DNA of 64,000 bases from Lignipirellula cremea (GTDB lineage: Bacteria; Planctomycetota; Planctomycetia; Pirellulales; Pirellulaceae), in assembly GCF_007751035.1 (NCBI RefSeq), contig NZ_CP036433.1, positions 3,577,001 through 3,641,000 of the forward strand. Reading direction: 5' to 3'. A model generated the notes under the pieces. The model saw nothing but the letters and a program-made list of their open reading frames with translations, was not told where the DNA came from and did not search any database. How positions within the stretch are numbered: the first letter of the stretch is position 1; every line of letters starts with the position of its first letter. Position numbers and translations under genes: made by a program. Shown one piece after another: positions 60,101-64,000 of this stretch.

Positions 60101-63100
60101 TGCGGAAGATCTGCTGGAGGCTCGCGACTCCAAAAATTATGAAGATTTCGCCCGGGCCCGCTTCGGATTTATGGAAGCGTTCGAACTGTGGTCTGGCAAC
60201 GACAAAGCCAGGCAGGGTGTGGCGGAAACCAGTTATCTGTACGCCAGCACGGCTTTGGAAAAAGGGGACTACGACCTTGCCCTGGGTCTGCTGGACCAGC
60301 GGGACGAGGGGCACCAGGAACTGGGCCAGCAGGTGGAGCTGGCGCAGAAAGAGCGGGACCAGCGGCAATTGCGGCTGAAGCAGCTGCGGCGCTGGTCGAT
60401 GATCGGTCTGGCGACCTTCCTGCTGGTGGTGCTAGGCTTCTCGGCCGCGGTGTCCAAGTTGTACTTCGACGCGGAAAGAAGCGCCCTGGCGGCGGAAAAG
60501 TCCGCCCAGGAAGCGAAGGAGTCGGCCGAGCTGGCCAAGGCGGAAAAGGTCGCCGCCGATATCGCGCGGGAAGACGCCGTCGCCAAACGCCTGGCCGCCG
60601 TCAAAGCGGAAGCAGCAACGCGTGAAGCCCTGAAAACGGCCGAAGAGCAACGCTCCAAGGCGGAAGCCAGCACGGCCGAAGCGCTAGCCCAGAAAAAGCT
60701 GGCGGATGAAAACGCGGAGAAAGCCCGCGTGGCCCAGGCGACCGCGCTCGTGGAGCAGAAAAAAGCAGAGACCAGCGCGGAGGAAGCCAAAGTCGCCCAG
60801 TCACTGGCGGAGGTGGAAAAGAACAAGGCGGAAAAAAGCGCTGATGACGCCCGCAAGGCCAAGCTCCTGGCGGATGCGGAACGGGAGAAGGCCGTCAAGC
60901 AGGAAGAGCTGGCCAACGCCGCCAAGGTGGCCGCCGAAAAAAGCGCGATCGAGGCGAAGAAAGCACAAGACGAAGCAGTCGTTGAACGGCAGCGGGCCGA
61001 AGCCCAGGAGAAGCTGGCCGTTGATAAAGCAGAAGAAGCCCGCCTGGCGCTCGTCCGCGCCAGTCGCGAACAGTACAGCGCGCTGATTGGCCTGGCGAGC
61101 GCCAAGATTGAAGAGAACGCATTCGGCCAGGCTCGATCCATCCTCGAACAGATCGCCCAGGACGACTACCTGGGCCCGTTACGAAACTGGGAATGGGGCC
61201 GGCTGAAGTACCTGTGCCAGCAGAGCGTGATGGAGTTTCCCCAAGCAGACGAGCAGGGATTCGCCCTGGAAGCGGTCGCTTTAGTTCCGAGCGGGACCGA
61301 CGCCCTGCCCACCCGGTTCGTGGTCGGCGGCGACAGCCGCGACGCGCTCGTTTATGACATCGCCCATCCCAAAGCTCCGCCGCTGCGCACGCCGGCGGCC
61401 GCCACCCGGGTCGACGCCCTGGCCGTGTCGCGCGACGGTTCTTTCCTGGCGACCGCGGGCGACAATCCCGAGGGATCCGGCGTGCGGATTGGCTCCGTCA
61501 AGCTTTGGGCGGCTCCCGACTATACTTCGGAACTGCGCGAGATTGCGGCCCATCCGGGCGAGCGGATTCGCAGCCTTGACTTTTCGCGCGACGGCAAGTG
61601 GTTGTTGACGGGAGCCAGCAATGGCGTGGTCCGCATCTGGAACGCCGCCACCGGCGAGCAGCGCGGGGGCGATTACCGGGGGCACCGCGGCGCCGTGTAC
61701 TCGGCGCGGTTCTCTCCCAACGGGAAGAGCTTTGTCACGGCCGGACACGATGGCGTTGCGGTGGTATGGAACGCTTCTGATCACGCTGCCGGCAAGGCCG
61801 AGTTCAGCCAGGCCCCGCCGTTTCGCGGGCATACCGGACCGGTCTACGCCGCTGACTTCAGCCCCGACGGCAAGCGGGTCGTTACCGGCGGCGAAGATAA
61901 ACGCATCCTGCTGTGGGATCCGGCCCTGCTGACCGAGTTTGATTTTGATACGGCCGTTCGCAACTTCAAGGAAGGGAAGAAAGTCGAAGAGGTCAAAAAA
62001 GAAATTGACTATCGCGAGCTGGAGGGCGACTCCATCGATGACCGTCATACGGCGGCCGTGAGGGCGGTCCGTTTTTCCGACGACGGCGTTCGTATCATCT
62101 CTGCCAGCCAGGACAACACGGTCAAGGTGTGGCGAGCCGATACGCTGGAGCTGTATAAAACACTTCGCGGCCATGGGAACCCGGTGAGTGCGCTGTCCGT
62201 GTCGCCGACGGGGGAACGGATCGTTTCGGTCGGCTACGATGAAACGCAGCAGGCCCGAGTTTGGGATATCGAACAGTACAGTACGCTGGCCGTGCTAGGC
62301 TCCCAGGAACTGGAAGGCCATCACGGCGCCGTGTTGGCAGCGGCCTTTGCCCAGGGGCGCCAGGGCGATCGCCCGGCCGGGCAGGTCGTGCAGGAGGATC
62401 CGGCGGAGGAAACGCTAGAGGTGGTTACCGCCAGCGCGGATCGCACCGCCCGCACCTGGAAGTTCCGCCGCGCCTGGCGGACGAACGCGGATGGCAAGAA
62501 GGGCGCCTGGAGCCTGGAGGAAACGTCGTCGGTCGAGCATAAAGAAGGCCACCGCTTTCTCGCTTCGAGCGTCGTCTTTTTTCCGCCCCGCACCGGCGAG
62601 CGTCAACGCATTGCGACGGGCGCCGGCGACAATACGGTGCGGATCTGGGACATGGAACGGAAGGTCGAACTGGCGGCCCTGTCCAGCACAGGCCGCGAAG
62701 GGGTGGTCGATATTTCCGCCGACGGCAAGCTGATCGCCACCGGCAGCAATGGACTCGTGGAAGCAGCGTCGCGCAAGCCGGGCGAAACCTACGATGAAGT
62801 GGAAGGGAAGCTCTACCGCCGCACACGCAGCGATGGCTGGGCCTTCAAGCTGTGGGACGCCGACGGCAAGTACCTGGCGGAGATCCAGGGCCAGGATGCG
62901 GAAGCGACGGCGCTGCGTTTTGTAGCGACTTCCGAGCGACCGCATCTGCTGGCGGTGGGCGATGTCGACGGCGACATCCGATTGTGGGACTGCGACCAGG
63001 CGCTCGCCAGCCAGAAAGCGGGCCAAACTCCCTCGGCCTTGCTGACCCTGCAGCCGCGTCCGCATCAGGGCCGCGTGGTGGAAATTCTGTTCCTGCCGGG

Positions 63101-64000
63101 TCTCCGCATGTTCAGCGGCGGCGTCGATTGTCTGGCCCGGGTTTATGATCTGAAGCAGCAGCAAGAACTGGCCCGACTGGTTCATCCGATGGCGGTGACC
63201 GCTTTGGCGGCGACCGCGAGCGGGGATCGCCTGTTGACGGGCTGCGAAGACGGCAAGGTGCGCCTGTGGAAAGCCGACGGAACGCTGCTCTGGACGTTTG
63301 ACCTGACCGAATACGACCAGGTGTCGGCCGATCCAATGTCGGCCAGTCTCCGGCTGGGGGCTGTCGTCAAGGGCGAACCGGGCGGCCTGAGAAGCAAGCC
63401 GCCTTTGGTCCGGTCGCTTGATATTTCCGCCGACGGCAAATCGGTTCTGGCGACGCTCTCTGCCGGAGAGATGGACCTGCCTGGCCCGACCTTGCTTAAA
63501 TTCCGCGGCGTGTATGTCCAGCGATTCAACCTGACTGACCAGGCCCCCACGGAATTCAAACGTTTCGAGGGCCAGCGTGAGTTCCTGGAAGCGCGGTTCG
63601 CCCCCTTCGGCGAAGCCGGGAACCGCCTGATCGCCGCCGTCGGCGGCGACGAAGCGATGCTGTGGCGCGAACAGGATCGTGGACCGAGGGGCGACTTGAG
63701 GCCCAACGGAGCCCTGCTGGCCGCCCGCTTTAATTCCCAGGGCGATCTGTTTGTCACCGCCAGCGATGACGGCAGCGCCCGGATCTGGAGCGTGCCGCAG
63801 CAGCACGCCCTGTTGAAGCTGGAAGGCCACCGCGGCGTGGTGTACTCGGCCGTATTCTCCCACAACGACGCCCAGGTGCTGACCAGCGGCGCCGATGGCA
63901 CGGCTCGCCTGTGGGATGCGCGTTCCGGAGCGGAGATCCGCCGGCTGCCGCTGCCGGAGACGAAGCTGGAACTGGGGCCGTTGCGGTCGGCCGTCTTTTC
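57162..64000 (+). CDS. giant transmembrane Ser/Thr kinase with WD40 repeats (3' end outside window)
   Basis: The frame is open for 2279 codons to the window edge. AAGG precedes ATG 57162 by 7 bases. Residues 1 to about 700 are acidic and disordered-looking, with about 28 Thr-hydrophobic-Asp/Glu motifs (GTLDD, QTLDS, TVDG). The kinase domain is at about 709-985: glycine loop LGQGGMGVVY, Lys739 in VALK, HRDLKPEN at 829-836 (catalytic Asp831), DWG 849-851 in place of DFG, and GTPAYMAPEM. A transmembrane segment follows (about 1079-1098, WSMIGLATFLLVVLGFSAAV). Next is an Ala/Glu/Lys coiled coil (about 1102-1300), then about 15 WD40-like units (VRIWN, ILLWD, ARLWD) to the end. Kinase and acidic leader are on the cytosolic side and the coiled coil and WD40 part outside, if topology is single-pass. 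The activating signal and substrates are unknown. Confidence 0.93.
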   Translation, partial: MNNDERPHDDHENLDPLAEDGSQEPHPGGSVPGDSPVGDPPTARDDFAPTGDEGRATVDGDDPTQLRPAEMGTLDDLPADDEAVWAEEDDLRDTVSEGEEIYEVEEVLDLAEDAEPVADAAPEDQATLEGPLSDAEWTHTETVEFDALPEGFLDPSLTVDGLPDELAPLLDDSRQTVDGLGDDRPPGSEPPACMETVDGLPLEADEPAGMGTIDDIGASAEERSPQEQTLDDIRLPEADEPAGMGTIDDIGASAEERSPQEQTLDDIRLPEADEPTGMGTLDDVDLTDPGSAGEDTVDERLLEDPEVESLLAGTAGAPLTEIEGTIEMTGEELAAIRAEAEADAQSGSADDADPPAPSKPLSLGPGGLDLPADEKGTVSEISPEWNLAEAAAPEGRVDLQSPPRRDEKATLDDAESLQTHSADELDTAVDADGPATGKATSGSGPGGSSPGGAELLRTLDSDEFEPLAAPYDTASDRTLDSDEFVNPPGVNRQTLDSLDVPADEQQGQRGEPRIDQTLDSVDLPPGLSASVDRASQTVDDVPATADASQQTLDDVPPDSPGADDQRTIDQTMDSADFPSLPFPPGGPLEGASRIDQTLDSVDLPPDAPVKSNTVEARAISQTLDSTEFGPVDAKASGATLESGEVSAEIPPEDSPRIRATWQGAVGEATPMTSIRAELTLRPSVEDETSLVIQHRKFGDRSTGSQTPVDYQVVKQLGQGGMGVVYAAKQTSIDRTVALKMLKAETAKQKVQRNKFLSEAVVTGDLEHPNIVPIYDLGMNDDGALYYAMKRVVGTPWDEVVRSKGLGENLEILMKVADAVGFAHARKVIHRDLKPENVMLGGYGEVLVMDWGLAIPSDGRKIGGIKQSVSMGGTPAYMAPEMAAGPFEKISIRSDIYLLGAMLYEIISGKPPHTGRDVMKCLFAAAKNEIQQTTEKGELVEIALRAMATEPENRFGAVSEFQEAIRRYLSHSESIKLSDRAAEDLLEARDSKNYEDFARARFGFMEAFELWSGNDKARQGVAETSYLYASTALEKGDYDLALGLLDQRDEGHQELGQQVELAQKERDQRQLRLKQLRRWSMIGLATFLLVVLGFSAAVSKLYFDAERSALAAEKSAQEAKESAELAKAEKVAADIAREDAVAKRLAAVKAEAATREALKTAEEQRSKAEASTAEALAQKKLADENAEKARVAQATALVEQKKAETSAEEAKVAQSLAEVEKNKAEKSADDARKAKLLADAEREKAVKQEELANAAKVAAEKSAIEAKKAQDEAVVERQRAEAQEKLAVDKAEEARLALVRASREQYSALIGLASAKIEENAFGQARSILEQIAQDDYLGPLRNWEWGRLKYLCQQSVMEFPQADEQGFALEAVALVPSGTDALPTRFVVGGDSRDALVYDIAHPKAPPLRTPAAATRVDALAVSRDGSFLATAGDNPEGSGVRIGSVKLWAAPDYTSELREIAAHPGERIRSLDFSRDGKWLLTGASNGVVRIWNAATGEQRGGDYRGHRGAVYSARFSPNGKSFVTAGHDGVAVVWNASDHAAGKAEFSQAPPFRGHTGPVYAADFSPDGKRVVTGGEDKRILLWDPALLTEFDFDTAVRNFKEGKKVEEVKKEIDYRELEGDSIDDRHTAAVRAVRFSDDGVRIISASQDNTVKVWRADTLELYKTLRGHGNPVSALSVSPTGERIVSVGYDETQQARVWDIEQYSTLAVLGSQELEGHHGAVLAAAFAQGRQGDRPAGQVVQEDPAEETLEVVTASADRTARTWKFRRAWRTNADGKKGAWSLEETSSVEHKEGHRFLASSVVFFPPRTGERQRIATGAGDNTVRIWDMERKVELAALSSTGREGVVDISADGKLIATGSNGLVEAASRKPGETYDEVEGKLYRRTRSDGWAFKLWDADGKYLAEIQGQDAEATALRFVATSERPHLLAVGDVDGDIRLWDCDQALASQKAGQTPSALLTLQPRPHQGRVVEILFLPGLRMFSGGVDCLARVYDLKQQQELARLVHPMAVTALAATASGDRLLTGCEDGKVRLWKADGTLLWTFDLTEYDQVSADPMSASLRLGAVVKGEPGGLRSKPPLVRSLDISADGKSVLATLSAGEMDLPGPTLLKFRGVYVQRFNLTDQAPTEFKRFEGQREFLEARFAPFGEAGNRLIAAVGGDEAMLWREQDRGPRGDLRPNGALLAARFNSQGDLFVTASDDGSARIWSVPQQHALLKLEGHRGVVYSAVFSHNDAQVLTSGADGTARLWDARSGAEIRRLPLPETKLELGPLRSAVF
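57789..57992 (+). repeat. 102 bp near-perfect tandem duplication in the kinase leader
   Basis: Copies at 57789-57890 and 57891-57992 differ at 5 of 102 bases and at one residue. Each encodes 34 residues with GTIDD and QTLDD motifs. A third copy begins at 57993 (MGTLDDVDL) but diverges after about 8 residues. Confidence 0.93.

Noticed and set aside
57162-64000. Possibility that the kinase is a pseudogene because no complete frame ends inside the window
   Set aside because: Translation in the ATG 57162 frame is continuous to the last base and still in a WD40 unit, so it is simply cut by the window edge.
1-64000. Search for tRNA, rRNA, phage or integrase genes
   Set aside because: No tRNA T-loop/anticodon patterns, rRNA text, integrase or phage structural genes were recognised by eye.

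Overview
The window looks like chromosome of a planctomycete, most likely a Pirellulales member. It is GC-rich, and most of its paralogous families are planctomycete hallmarks: two DUF1501 proteins with twin-arginine leaders, a PSCyt1/PSCyt2/PSD1 cytochrome protein, a formylglycine sulfatase, a DUF1559 prepilin-like protein, a giant surface protein and a very large kinase-WD40 protein. A KDO pathway gene pair next to an LPS-transport-like gene indicates a Gram-negative-type envelope. The organism is inferred from gene content only.

Layout. 1-5.5 kb: end of an alpha/beta hydrolase, folP, an unknown acidic protein, a FAD monooxygenase, a Y1 (IS200-like) transposase relic whose catalytic Tyr is Asn, and citrate synthase. 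5.8-10.7 kb, minus strand: kdsD, kdsC and a 1046-residue LptC/LptA-like protein, the order of the E. coli kdsD-kdsC-lptC-lptA locus. 10.98-12.2 kb: a cobalamin riboswitch, then a DUF1289 protein and a DUF6580-like membrane protein with a DAHET repeat. 12.3-14.4 kb, minus strand: gltX and purE. 15.3-16.2 kb: DUF1559 protein and an intrinsic terminator. 17.1-23.3 kb: DUF1501, a small LRR protein, the PSCyt1/PSD1 protein and a sulfatase. 23.4-28 kb, minus strand: a SulP transporter with a coiled-coil-like insertion, a small secreted protein and a chemoreceptor. 28.3-34.5 kb: small secreted proteins, a lipoprotein, a zinc-ribbon/HesB-like fusion, a second DUF1501 protein, a gamma-glutamyltransferase and a secreted protein of unknown function.

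35.1-57.0 kb is one uninterrupted gene for a 7286-residue surface protein without cysteine. It carries delta-60 repeats, a beta-helix domain, thousands of residues of filamentous-adhesin-like repeats, autotransporter-type strand repeats and a PKD-like domain. After two hairpins, the last 6.8 kb is the 5' part of a transmembrane Ser/Thr kinase. It has an unusual 700-residue acidic leader carrying about 28 Thr-acidic motifs, and its C-terminal WD40 array runs off the window.

The most unusual points are the Thr-acidic array on the kinase, the B12 riboswitch feeding an uncharacterised membrane protein, the oversized LPS-bridge candidate, the SulP insertion, the Cys-less HesB fusion and the giant adhesin. 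No rRNA, tRNA, CRISPR array, prophage or intact insertion sequence was seen.
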